Below, in pieces: positions 51,999 to 60,212 of a stretch of 64,000 bases of DNA. Both the position numbers and the translations under genes were made by a program. The notes beneath the pieces were generated by a model. The model made no database searches, was not told where the DNA came from, and worked only from the letters and a program-made list of their open reading frames with translations. This DNA comes from Kaistella antarctica (lineage in GTDB: Bacteria; Bacteroidota; Bacteroidia; Flavobacteriales; Weeksellaceae), in contig NZ_FOIX01000001.1 of assembly GCF_900109615.1 (NCBI RefSeq), positions 806,001 through 870,000 on the forward strand. The letters run 5' to 3'. Every line of letters starts with the position of its first letter. Positions within the stretch are counted from its first letter, which is position 1.

Positions 51999-53018
51999 AT
52001 GAATATCCAAGAAAATTATTCGCTTAAAAATTATAATACGTTCGGTGTTGAGGCGTCCGCCAAATATTTTTCAGAAGTAAAATCATTGGATCAACTTACG
52101 CAGATTCTTAGAAACACTTCTGTTCAGAAATTTGATTTGCTATTCTTAGGTGGTGGAAGTAATATTCTATTTACGCAAGATTTTAATGGAGTCGTTCTTC
52201 AATTAAATTTGAAAGGTGTTTCGGAAAGAATTCTAAATGATAATGAAGTTTTGGTTACTTCGCAGGCTGGTGAAAACTGGCATGAATTCGTTCAGTTTTG
52301 TTTGAACAAAAACTATGGAGGCTTAGAGAATCTATCACTGATTCCAGGCAACGTAGGGACATCTCCAATGCAAAACATTGGAGCGTATGGAACGGAAATC
52401 AAAGATACTTTTGTGAGTTGTAAAGTTTTGAATTTGGAAACATTAAATGTTGAAGAATTTGATCATGAGCACTGTCGATTCGGCTACAGAGAATCAATAT
52501 TTAAACGAGAAGGAAAAGGCAAGTATGTGATTTTGGAAGTTACTTTTAAACTGACTCGAAAAGATCATGTAATCAAAACAGAATATGGCGCAATCAAAGC
52601 TGAACTGAATAACTTAGGAATTGAAAACCCAACCATTCAGGATATTTCTAAAGCGGTGATTAACATCCGTCAAAGTAAATTACCAGATCCAAAATTAATT
52701 GGAAATGCGGGTAGTTTTTTTAAAAACCCTTCGATTCCAATAAAGGAATTTTTAGAAGTGCAGACAAAGTATCCCCAAATGCCTAACTATCCGAACGGAG
52801 AAGTAGTTAAAATCCCGGCAGGTTGGCTAATTGAGCAATGTGGCTGGAAAGGAAAACAGATGGGGAATGTGGCTTCGCACGAACTTCAAGCTCTGGTGCT
52901 CGTGAATAAAACGGGATTTGCGACGGGGAAAGAAGTTTTTGATTTCTCCACCAAGATTATTGAATCCGTCACGGAAAAATTTGGAATTGATTTAGAGCGA
53001 GAGGTAAATGTCATTTAA
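51999..53018 (+). CDS. murB: UDP-N-acetylenolpyruvoylglucosamine reductase
   Basis: 339 residues. FAD-binding motifs FLGGGSNIL (about 49-57) and PGNVGTSPMQNIGAYG (about 114-129) and the catalytic Ser in GNAGSFFKNP (about 234-243) are present. It reduces enolpyruvyl-UDP-GlcNAc with NADPH in peptidoglycan synthesis. Directly downstream of DUF2199. Confidence 0.95.
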   Translation: MNIQENYSLKNYNTFGVEASAKYFSEVKSLDQLTQILRNTSVQKFDLLFLGGGSNILFTQDFNGVVLQLNLKGVSERILNDNEVLVTSQAGENWHEFVQFCLNKNYGGLENLSLIPGNVGTSPMQNIGAYGTEIKDTFVSCKVLNLETLNVEEFDHEHCRFGYRESIFKREGKGKYVILEVTFKLTRKDHVIKTEYGAIKAELNNLGIENPTIQDISKAVINIRQSKLPDPKLIGNAGSFFKNPSIPIKEFLEVQTKYPQMPNYPNGEVVKIPAGWLIEQCGWKGKQMGNVASHELQALVLVNKTGFATGKEVFDFSTKIIESVTEKFGIDLEREVNVI

Positions 53019-53165
53019 TAGCAGTTAAATTCTAAATTTTTAGAGATTTAACCGAGATAAAAATCAATTTTCTTTGAAATAATTATCAATAATATTTGTA
53101 TAACTAAAATATTCTTCGTTATTTTGCACTCTCAAATATTTACTCAGAAATAAGAACGTCGAGAT

Positions 53166-53408
53166 ATGTCAAGAATTTGCCAAATAACAGGAAAGCGTGC
53201 CATGGTAGGAAACAATGTTTCTCACGCTAATAACAAAACGAAGCGTCGTTTTGAAATTAACTTATTGGAAAAGAAATTTTACCTGCCAGAGCTAGAGAAA
53301 TCTGTAACTTTAAAAGTTTCAGCTCACGGATTGAGAATTATCAATAGAATAGGGATTGAAGAAGCAATACTAAGAGGGACCAGAAGTGGTTTCATTAAAA
53401 AATCATAA
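53166..53408 (+). CDS. rpmB: 50S ribosomal protein L28
   Basis: 80 residues. MSRICQITGKRAMVGNNVSHANNKTKRRFEINL is the L28 N-terminus, and VSAHGLRIINRIGIEEAI follows. It opens the rpmB-rpmG-DUF4295 cluster; 3 nt separate it from rpmG. A near-consensus -7 element (TTATTTTG) is at 53119-53126. Confidence 0.97.
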   Translation: MSRICQITGKRAMVGNNVSHANNKTKRRFEINLLEKKFYLPELEKSVTLKVSAHGLRIINRIGIEEAILRGTRSGFIKKS

Positions 53409-53411
53409 ATC

Positions 53412-53594
53412 ATGGCAAAAAAAGGAAATAGAGTACAAGTGATTTTGGAGTGCACAGAGCACAAAGAAACCGGAGTAGCAGGAATGTCAAGATACATCAC
53501 TACCAAAAATAAGAAGAATACTACTGAGAGATTAGAGTTGAAAAAATTCAACCCGGTTCTTAAGAAATATACTCTTCATAAAGAAATTAAGTAA
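53412..53594 (+). CDS. rpmG: 50S ribosomal protein L33
   Basis: 60 residues, the usual length. [17 protein letters not shown] and [17 protein letters not shown] are L33 segments. There is no CxxC zinc pair (it is the Cys-less type). Position between rpmB and the DUF4295 gene is conserved in Bacteroidota. Confidence 0.97.
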   Translation: MAKKGNRVQVILECTEHKETGVAGMSRYITTKNKKNTTERLELKKFNPVLKKYTLHKEIK

Positions 53595-53613
53595 TTTTTT
53601 AAAGCAATAAAAA

Positions 53614-53769
53614 ATGGCAAAGAAAGTAGTAGCGTCCCTACAAGGTGGTGCAGGTTCAAAAAAAATGACCAAAGTTATTAAAATGGTAAAATCTGCTAAA
53701 AGTGGTGCTTACGTTTTTGATGAAAAAGTAATGAACGCTGAGGAAGTTGATGGTTATTTGAAAAAATAA
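53614..53769 (+). CDS. DUF4295 protein, probable ribosomal protein bL38
   Basis: 51 residues, very small and basic: MAKKVVASLQGGAGSKKMT, then KMVKSAKSGAYVFDEKVM and a Lys-rich end. This matches DUF4295, found only in Bacteroidota immediately after rpmG. From memory, the cryo-EM ribosome of Flavobacterium johnsoniae contained a small new subunit named bL38 that fits this gene position; I am moderately sure. Start is the ATG at 53614, 19 nt after the rpmG stop. Confidence 0.85.
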   Translation: MAKKVVASLQGGAGSKKMTKVIKMVKSAKSGAYVFDEKVMNAEEVDGYLKK

Positions 53770-53792
53770 TTTTCACTCCCACGAGAATATAT

Positions 53793-53817
53793 AAAACTAT
53801 CCTAAATGGATAGTTTT
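53793..53817 (+). terminator. intrinsic terminator after the rpmB cluster
   Basis: Stem AAAACTATCC (53793-53802) with GGATAGTTTT (53808-53817), five-base loop, then TTT. Confidence 0.88.
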
Positions 53818-53824
53818 TTTATTT

Positions 53825-53832
53825 TATCTTTG
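53825..53832 (+). promoter_or_regulatory. -7 promoter element of ftsY
   Basis: TATCTTTG matches TAnnTTTG; 47 nt before the ATG at 53880. Confidence 0.6.
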
Positions 53833-53879
53833 TTTTTGCCCGTGGCAAGTTTTTGTAATTCAAATTTGTAATTTCTATA

Positions 53880-54833
53880 ATGAGTTGGTATAAAAAAATA
53901 TTTAAGAAAGAAGAAAAAGAATCTTTAGATAAAGGTTTAGAGAAATCCAGTCAAGGTTTTTTCGATAAAATTTCTAAAGCAGTTGTTGGTAAAAGTACCG
54001 TTGATGAAGATGTTTTAGATAATCTGGAAGAAATTCTTATCGCCTCTGATGTTGGTGCTTCTACGACTATAAAAATTATTGAAAGAATTGAGCAACGTGT
54101 TGCCCGAGATAAATTCGTCGGCACCGATGAACTGGATAAAATTCTTCGAGAAGAAATAACAGGTTTGCTTTTAGAAAATCCACACGCTGGCTCTGGAAAC
54201 ATTGACGAGACTAAAAAGCCCTATGTAATTATGGTTGTCGGGGTAAATGGAGTTGGCAAGACCACCACTATTGGTAAACTCGCCCATCAATTTAAATCAG
54301 AAGGAAAAAACGTTGTACTTGGTGCAGCGGATACGTTTCGGGCTGCAGCTGTTGATCAGTTGGTTATTTGGAGTGAGATAGTAGGCGTGCCGATTGTGAA
54401 GCAAAATATGGGGAGTGATCCTGCGTCTGTAGCGTTTGATACGGTTCAAAGTGCAGTGGCTAATAAAGCCGATGTCGTGATTATAGATACAGCTGGTCGT
54501 CTGCACAATAAAATAAATTTAATGAATGAATTAACCAAAATTAAAAAGGTGATGCAAAAGGTAATTCCTGATGCGCCTCATGAGATTTTGTTGGTTCTGG
54601 ACGGTTCTACGGGACAAAATGCCTTTGAGCAAGCCAAACATTTTACCGCTGCAACTGAAGTGAATGCTTTGGCAGTTACTAAATTAGATGGGACTGCAAA
54701 AGGCGGAGTAGTTATTGGTATTTCTGACCAGTTTCAAATTCCGGTAAAATATATTGGTGTAGGTGAGAAGATGACCGATTTGCAACTATTTAATGGTGCT
54801 GAGTTTGTAGATTCTTTCTTTAAAAAACGTTAG
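53880..54833 (+). CDS. ftsY: signal recognition particle receptor FtsY
   Basis: 317 residues. The acidic-basic N-terminal A domain is short (about 1-30), followed by the N domain and the G domain with GVNGVGKTTT (121-130) and DTAGRLHN (about 203-210). It docks SRP-bound ribosomes at the membrane. Downstream of the rpmB cluster with its own promoter. Confidence 0.96.
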   Translation: MSWYKKIFKKEEKESLDKGLEKSSQGFFDKISKAVVGKSTVDEDVLDNLEEILIASDVGASTTIKIIERIEQRVARDKFVGTDELDKILREEITGLLLENPHAGSGNIDETKKPYVIMVVGVNGVGKTTTIGKLAHQFKSEGKNVVLGAADTFRAAAVDQLVIWSEIVGVPIVKQNMGSDPASVAFDTVQSAVANKADVVIIDTAGRLHNKINLMNELTKIKKVMQKVIPDAPHEILLVLDGSTGQNAFEQAKHFTAATEVNALAVTKLDGTAKGGVVIGISDQFQIPVKYIGVGEKMTDLQLFNGAEFVDSFFKKR

Positions 54834-54923
54834 GTTTAGTTAACGTCAAATAAAAAGTTGATTTGCTAAGGCTACAATTTCAACTTTTATCCTTAAAAAA
54901 GATGATTTTTATCATTTTGGTCT

Positions 54924-54931
54924 TATGTTTG
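54924..54931 (+). promoter_or_regulatory. -7 promoter element of the GlsB-type gene
   Basis: TATGTTTG matches TAnnTTTG; 52 nt before the ATG at 54984. Confidence 0.5.
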
Positions 54932-54983
54932 ATAATTAGTTGGAAATAAAAATTACTTAATATTAACATTAAAATTTAAAACT

Positions 54984-55238
54984 ATGGGTATTTTAACTTG
55001 GATCATTTTCGGTCTTATCGCAGGAGCTTTAGCAAAATTCATTATGCCAGGTAACCAAGGAATGGGTTGGCTATTGACAATTATTTTAGGAATTGTAGGT
55101 GCTTACGTAGGAGCCTTTGTAGGTCAACTATTAGGTTTAGGTGATGTAACTGGTTTCAACATTGGAAGTATGTTCCTTGCCATTGCTGGTGCACTGATTG
55201 TCCTCTGGATTTATGGTATGGCTACTAAAAGAGGCTAA
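54984..55238 (+). CDS. GlsB/YeaQ/YmgE family membrane protein
   Basis: 84 residues with three hydrophobic helices (about 2-18, 29-47, 61-80) and glycine-rich turns (GLIAGALAKFIMPG, GIVGAYVGAFVGQLLG). This is the transglycosylase-associated/GlsB stress-response family in the inner membrane. A strong terminator follows. Confidence 0.85.
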   Translation: MGILTWIIFGLIAGALAKFIMPGNQGMGWLLTIILGIVGAYVGAFVGQLLGLGDVTGFNIGSMFLAIAGALIVLWIYGMATKRG

Positions 55239-55252
55239 GAAATTTAAGATAA

Positions 55253-55288
55253 AAAAATCCCGCACTGAGCTTTCAGTGCGGGATTTTT
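55253..55288. terminator. strong bidirectional terminator
   Basis: Sixteen-base stem AAAAATCCCGCACTGA with TCAGTGCGGGATTTTT and loop GCTT. It lies between the GlsB-type gene and sppA. Confidence 0.95.
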
Positions 55289-55310
55289 AGTTTTACATTA
55301 TCATCGATAC

Positions 55311-57068
55311 TTAATTGATCTTAATATCGAAGGGCATTTTCATCATTACACCTTCTTGAAGTTTTGGATTGGTGAGCTGATCAAACATTTTATAGTTATC
55401 CGCACCGATTTTATTTTTAATCAATCTAGCAGAGATTTCATCTTCGTCCAAATTTTTGAAGATTTGCTCAAACTGACTCATCTTTTTTGGATAACTCGTT
55501 ACGCCATAATCTTTCAGTTTCACTTTTTGTGCGGCAAAGGCGATGGCATCTTGCAAGGTTCCCAATTCATCAACCAATCCAATTTCTTTAGCGCGAGTTC
55601 CGCTCCAAACTCTACCACCACCAATTTCATCAATCTGTTCGAAGGATTTTTTACGATTTTCTGTTACAAAATGTACGAATCGTTTATAAGTTTGTTCTAC
55701 ACTTTTCGTTAAGATCGCAACGCCACCTGGAGTAACTCCGTTAATTGGAGAATACATATTGGAGTTCGCATTGGTCGTTACTGGAATAGCGGTAAAGCCA
55801 TTTTTATTTGCAATTTCTTTAAAGTAAGGGATCATTCCAAAAACTCCGATCGAACCAGTTAAGGTATTTGGTTCCGAATAGATTTTATCTGCAGCCATCG
55901 CGATATAATACCCACCTGAAGCAGCATAATCACCAAAAGAAACGATAATTGGCTTTTTCTTTTTCAGTTGCTGTAACTCAAATAAAATTTCATCTGAGGC
56001 ATTTGCGCTTCCTCCCGGAGAATTTATTCTAAGAACTACCGCCTTTATTTTATCGTCTTCTGTCAACTTTTTAATTTCTTTAACATAATTATCAGCGAAA
56101 ATATCTTTGTAACCTTCGCCATTGTAGATTGCTCCTGATGCATAAAGCACTGCGATTTGCTCATTCTTTTTCGAAGCATCTTCGCTGAAAGAGTTGATGT
56201 ACTTTTTGAAAGAGACTTTAGTAAGCTTGTCTTTTTCTTTCAGATTTAATTTAGTTCTGATCATTTTATCGTACTCACTTTTCTGCATTAGTTTATCTGC
56301 TAATTTATTTTGCAAACTTAAATCAGGGATTGTTCCATATAAACTATCCACCACGGTGCGGAACTGAGCAGAATCAATTTTTCGAGAAGCAGCGATTTTT
56401 TTTGAAGTAGAAGACCAAACGTCGTTCAATAAAGTAGATAGTTGATCCTTGTTTTCTGGCGACATATCATCTCGCATGAATGGTTCTACGGCAGCCTTAT
56501 ACTTCCCATGCCTGATGATTTCAATTCCGATTCCGTATTTATCAGCAAAGTTCTTCATGTATAAAACTTCCGTAGATAAACCTTTTAAATCGATTCCACC
56601 TGCTGGGTTCAGAATATATTGATCAGCAACAGAACCTAGATAGTAAGCAGATTGCGAAACTACATTCCCATATGCATATACGAATTTTCCGCTTTTCTTA
56701 AAGTCTTCCAGAGCACCACGAATGTCATCAAGTTGGGTGAAGCCAGCACGAATTCCGTCAGTCTCTATACTGATGCCTTTTATTTTGTCATCATTTTTTG
56801 CTTTTTTTATAGCTTCGAGCATATCGAAAATTAAAACATTTTTCTGTTTATCGTTGAAGGCAAACAAATCACCTTGGTCTTCAGTAGGGCTGTCGATGAT
56901 ACTTGTTTTGAAATCTAGCGTTAGAACAGTGTTGCTTTTAATAGAGGGCTTCTGATCTCCACTCAAGGCACTTGATGCAATAATCATTATCAAAAACAGT
57001 GAAAACACTGCGGCTATAATAATAATTGCTACTATATTTGCTAAAACGTTTTTAAAAAAACTCCTCAT
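55311..57068 (-). CDS. sppA: signal peptide peptidase SppA, 67K type
   Basis: 585 residues, the long (double-domain) form. One N-terminal helix at 8-30 anchors it. The S49 catalytic Ser is S384 in GDYAASGGYYIA and the general-base Lys is K191 in RHGKYKAAVEP, the same pattern as E. coli SppA. It digests cleaved signal peptides in the membrane. The start is 20 nt from the divergent folK ATG. Confidence 0.93.
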   Translation of the reverse strand: MRSFFKNVLANIVAIIIIAAVFSLFLIMIIASSALSGDQKPSIKSNTVLTLDFKTSIIDSPTEDQGDLFAFNDKQKNVLIFDMLEAIKKAKNDDKIKGISIETDGIRAGFTQLDDIRGALEDFKKSGKFVYAYGNVVSQSAYYLGSVADQYILNPAGGIDLKGLSTEVLYMKNFADKYGIGIEIIRHGKYKAAVEPFMRDDMSPENKDQLSTLLNDVWSSTSKKIAASRKIDSAQFRTVVDSLYGTIPDLSLQNKLADKLMQKSEYDKMIRTKLNLKEKDKLTKVSFKKYINSFSEDASKKNEQIAVLYASGAIYNGEGYKDIFADNYVKEIKKLTEDDKIKAVVLRINSPGGSANASDEILFELQQLKKKKPIIVSFGDYAASGGYYIAMAADKIYSEPNTLTGSIGVFGMIPYFKEIANKNGFTAIPVTTNANSNMYSPINGVTPGGVAILTKSVEQTYKRFVHFVTENRKKSFEQIDEIGGGRVWSGTRAKEIGLVDELGTLQDAIAFAAQKVKLKDYGVTSYPKKMSQFEQIFKNLDEDEISARLIKNKIGADNYKMFDQLTNPKLQEGVMMKMPFDIKIN

Positions 57069-57074
57069 AATTTT

Positions 57075-57082
57075 TATATTTG
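57075..57082 (+). promoter_or_regulatory. -7 promoter element abutting folK
   Basis: TATATTTG, a perfect match, ends 6 nt before the ATG at 57089 and spans the alternative TTG start at 57080. Confidence 0.6.
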
Positions 57083-57088
57083 AACGAT

Positions 57089-57502
57089 ATGTCGCAATAT
57101 GAAGTCACTTTGTTACTCGGGAGTAATTTAGGAGATCCTAAAAAAAATATCGAGGCTGCTCTTTGCAATATTGAGACGGCAGTTGGCGAGATTATAAGAA
57201 AATCTGAATTGATATTTACTGACCCTGTGGAGTTTGTCAGTAATAATATTTTTTGTAATATTGCAGTACTAATAAAAACACAATTTTCTCCCATAAAACT
57301 CTTAAATTATGTAAAATTAATAGAAAGAGAAATGGGTAGGGCAGATGATACATTGATTTCTGGTGAGTACCAAGATAGGGTTATCGATATCGATATCGTA
57401 CGTTTTGGTAATCTTCGATTCCATACAAAAGAATTGACGATTCCGCATCAAAAACATTTATATGAACGTGATTTTTCTCGAAGATTGTTGGATGTATTAT
57501 AA
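57089..57502 (+). CDS. folK: 2-amino-4-hydroxy-6-hydroxymethyldihydropteridine pyrophosphokinase
   Basis: 137 residues from the ATG at 57089; the TTG at 57080 is ruled out because it lies in the -7 element. VTLLLGSNLGDPKKNI opens the domain, and DRVIDIDIVRFGN holds the Mg-binding Asp pair. It transfers pyrophosphate from ATP to the pterin in folate synthesis. The folate enzyme folA is at 44160-44663. Confidence 0.94.
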   Translation: MSQYEVTLLLGSNLGDPKKNIEAALCNIETAVGEIIRKSELIFTDPVEFVSNNIFCNIAVLIKTQFSPIKLLNYVKLIEREMGRADDTLISGEYQDRVIDIDIVRFGNLRFHTKELTIPHQKHLYERDFSRRLLDVL

Positions 57503-57522
57503 AACACATTAAAAACAATAAT

Positions 57523-58617
57523 ATGAAATTAAATTTATTATTAGCGCTAGCATTACCAGTAGCATTTTTCGCTCAGAGTAATTCAACTGCTAATACATCT
57601 GGGAATTATCCAAATCCTTACACGTCTGGCTCGGCCAATGTGAAACCCTTTGATAATTCATCGAGATTGTTTAGCGACTGGTCTGTTTCCATAGGAGGCG
57701 GTGGCGCCTTTTTACAATCAGCAGACGTAAATTCATTTTACGACGGCAAAGTTAATTTTGGGTGGAATGCTTATGCAAGTTTAGATAAGCAGATTACGCA
57801 TACCTTTGGTCTGGGTTTACAGTATCAAATGGGCGAAACCAATCAAAAAGCCATGTTACCTGGAGCAGCAGGTGTAGCAGCGGGTGTGGCAACTGCTTAT
57901 ACTAAATATCGCCAAGTTTCTGTCTTGGGAGATATTAATTTCTCTAATTTACTTCGTCGTGTTGACAACCATTCTAATTATAGATGGGCTCTGCATGGTT
58001 ATGGAGGTTTTGGTCTTCAGGGTTATGATACTTTATTGCTTGACAATGATATGTCTCGTTACAGTACGACTCCAAAAAGAATCCCAATCATCATTGAACA
58101 AAAAATTGGATTAGACAGTTTTTTTTTCCAATTCGGAACAGGTTTGAAGTTTAATGCTTCTAAACTAATTGATATTGAAGCGAGAGCCATGTACGTTATT
58201 TCAGGAGATGATTCTTTTGACGGAGGTGGAATCGGAAAAAATGGCGTTCCTAGATATAACGCAATTCAATCTTCACACTCTGATAATTTGTTAACAGTAA
58301 ATTTAGGCGTATCTTTCAAATTAGGGAAGCATACTCCACATCTTGCGTGGTTTGATCCTTTGCAAAACATAAATGATAGAATTCATACTTTAGATAATCA
58401 AGCGATTGATTTTGTAGTCTGTGAAAAAGGTGATTTAGATGATGATGGCGTTTGTGATGATTGGGACAGAGAACTCAACACTCCAAAAGGAGCAAGAGTT
58501 GATGGTGCTGGTGTCGCCTTGGATGTGGATTTAGATGGAGTCATTGATCTATATGATAAATGTGTTACAGTACCTGGACCAGCATCAAATGATGGTTGTC
58601 CAGTTAATGTTAAATAA
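57523..58617 (+). CDS. OmpA-like outer-membrane beta-barrel protein lacking the OmpA domain
   Basis: 364 residues. After a Sec signal (1-17) an eight-strand-like barrel precedes a calcium-binding thrombospondin type-3-like stretch (DDDGVCDDWDRELNT, VDLDGVIDLYDKC) at about 300-345. It ends at DGCPVNVK, without the peptidoglycan-binding OmpA domain of the next gene. The barrel and the TSP3-like segment are paralogous to that gene. Probably an outer-membrane protein. Confidence 0.82.
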   Translation: MKLNLLLALALPVAFFAQSNSTANTSGNYPNPYTSGSANVKPFDNSSRLFSDWSVSIGGGGAFLQSADVNSFYDGKVNFGWNAYASLDKQITHTFGLGLQYQMGETNQKAMLPGAAGVAAGVATAYTKYRQVSVLGDINFSNLLRRVDNHSNYRWALHGYGGFGLQGYDTLLLDNDMSRYSTTPKRIPIIIEQKIGLDSFFFQFGTGLKFNASKLIDIEARAMYVISGDDSFDGGGIGKNGVPRYNAIQSSHSDNLLTVNLGVSFKLGKHTPHLAWFDPLQNINDRIHTLDNQAIDFVVCEKGDLDDDGVCDDWDRELNTPKGARVDGAGVALDVDLDGVIDLYDKCVTVPGPASNDGCPVNVK

Positions 58618-58691
58618 AAATAAACTATATAAAGTGAAGTGTTGATATAAAACCAACAAATGAACTTTTTTAACAAAATAATAATTATAAT

Positions 58692-60125
58692 ATGAAACTA
58701 AATTTAACAAGTATTGCAGTCGCGCTAGTATTACCGGCCGCAATTTTTGCACAAGATTCAATTAGCAGTTCTATGAACAACTATCCGAATCCGTACACTT
58801 CTAGCTCTGCTAACGTGTCTCCCTTTACACAAGAATCTAAACGATTCAATGACTGGGCGATTTCTGCAGGAGCTGGTGTACCATTGATGCAGTCGTCTGA
58901 CCTTACCTCAATTAAAGGGTACGGAGCTGGAAAAAATCTTTTCGGCTGGTCTGCTTATTTAAGTGTTGATAAAGCAATTACCCATGCTTTTGGCCTTAAA
59001 CTTCAGTATGACAAAGGGGAATCTAGACAAGGATTCGTCAATACAAAAGACAACGTTGCTTCTCCATCTGGAGACGGTGGAAGAACTCAGTATGATGCGA
59101 TTTCTGTTTTAGGAGATATTAATTTTTCTAATCTTTTAAGAAGAGTAGATAATAAATCACCGTTCAGATGGGCACTTCATGGATATGCAGGTGCTGGTAC
59201 ATTGGCTTACAAAGCTTACAGACAAAATGCAGGACCAACTTACAATCAAAGTTTGATTACAGAAGTGAAACCTTTTAAATTCGGAAGTTTATTCGGTCAA
59301 GCGGGTGCAGGTTTAAAATATCGTGCAACAAGATCGCTGGATATTGAAGCGAGAGGAATGTACATCTATACTGGTGATGACACTTTTGATGGTGCAAGCA
59401 GCAGAAATGTGAATGATAATGTCTCCGACAATTTAATTAATGTTACGTTAGGAGCAACATTAAACCTAGGAAAGCATGAGTCTCACCTTTTCTGGCATGA
59501 TCCACTTCAAGAAATCTATTACAAGTTAGATGTATTGGCTGATAAAAACCAAGACGTAGAAGTATGTAAAACAGGTGATGCTGATAATGACGGAGTTTGT
59601 GATGATTGGGACAGACAACTTAACACGCCACTTGGTGCAAGAGTTGATGGTGCTGGTGTAGCTCTAGATGTAGATTTAGATGGTGTAATTGACTTGTATG
59701 ACAAGTGTGTTACTGTTCCAGGACCTGTTGAAAATGACGGTTGTCCTTTAGATGGTCAGTCTACAGTTTCTGATCAAACAAGAACTTTAGAAGGAATCGA
59801 ATTTGATTTAAACTCAGACCGAATTCTTCCATCAAACACACCAATTCTGAATAATGCAGTTAATTATATTAATTCATCGCAAGGTGCTTACAATGTAATT
59901 GGCGGTACAGATACAAGAGGAACTAATGCTTACAATCAAAAATTGTCTGAAAGAAGAGCCAATAACGTTAAGAATTACTTAATGCAAAATGGCGTAACTT
60001 CAGGTAAATTAGATGCGATAGGAAGAGGTGAAACTAACCTTAAATATCCAGAATGTGAACCTGCGACTAAATGTCCAGAATGGAAAAACAGAGCCAACAG
60101 AAGAGTTTATTTCGAAGGGAAATAA
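58692..60125 (+). CDS. OmpA family outer-membrane protein
   Basis: 477 residues. Signal (1-20), barrel (about 25-285), TSP3-like calcium-binding repeats (about 300-345) and C-terminal OmpA domain (about 365-477) with LNSDRILPSNTPILNNAVNYI and the peptidoglycan-binding TDTRGTNAYNQKLSERRANNVKNYL. It tethers the outer membrane to the cell wall. It is the complete paralogue of the gene just upstream. A terminator follows. Confidence 0.92.
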   Translation: MKLNLTSIAVALVLPAAIFAQDSISSSMNNYPNPYTSSSANVSPFTQESKRFNDWAISAGAGVPLMQSSDLTSIKGYGAGKNLFGWSAYLSVDKAITHAFGLKLQYDKGESRQGFVNTKDNVASPSGDGGRTQYDAISVLGDINFSNLLRRVDNKSPFRWALHGYAGAGTLAYKAYRQNAGPTYNQSLITEVKPFKFGSLFGQAGAGLKYRATRSLDIEARGMYIYTGDDTFDGASSRNVNDNVSDNLINVTLGATLNLGKHESHLFWHDPLQEIYYKLDVLADKNQDVEVCKTGDADNDGVCDDWDRQLNTPLGARVDGAGVALDVDLDGVIDLYDKCVTVPGPVENDGCPLDGQSTVSDQTRTLEGIEFDLNSDRILPSNTPILNNAVNYINSSQGAYNVIGGTDTRGTNAYNQKLSERRANNVKNYLMQNGVTSGKLDAIGRGETNLKYPECEPATKCPEWKNRANRRVYFEGK

Positions 60126-60155
60126 TTCAAAAAGCTTTTAAAATACTAAAGAAAG

Positions 60156-60172
60156 GCCACGTTAATCGTGGC
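60156..60172 (+). terminator. intrinsic terminator of the OmpA gene
   Basis: Stem GCCACG (60156-60161) with CGTGGC (60167-60172), loop TTAAT, then TTTTTTT. Confidence 0.85.
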
Positions 60173-60212
60173 TTTTTTTGTTTTATGAAATTTGTTTCTG
60201 TAATTTTACTCG

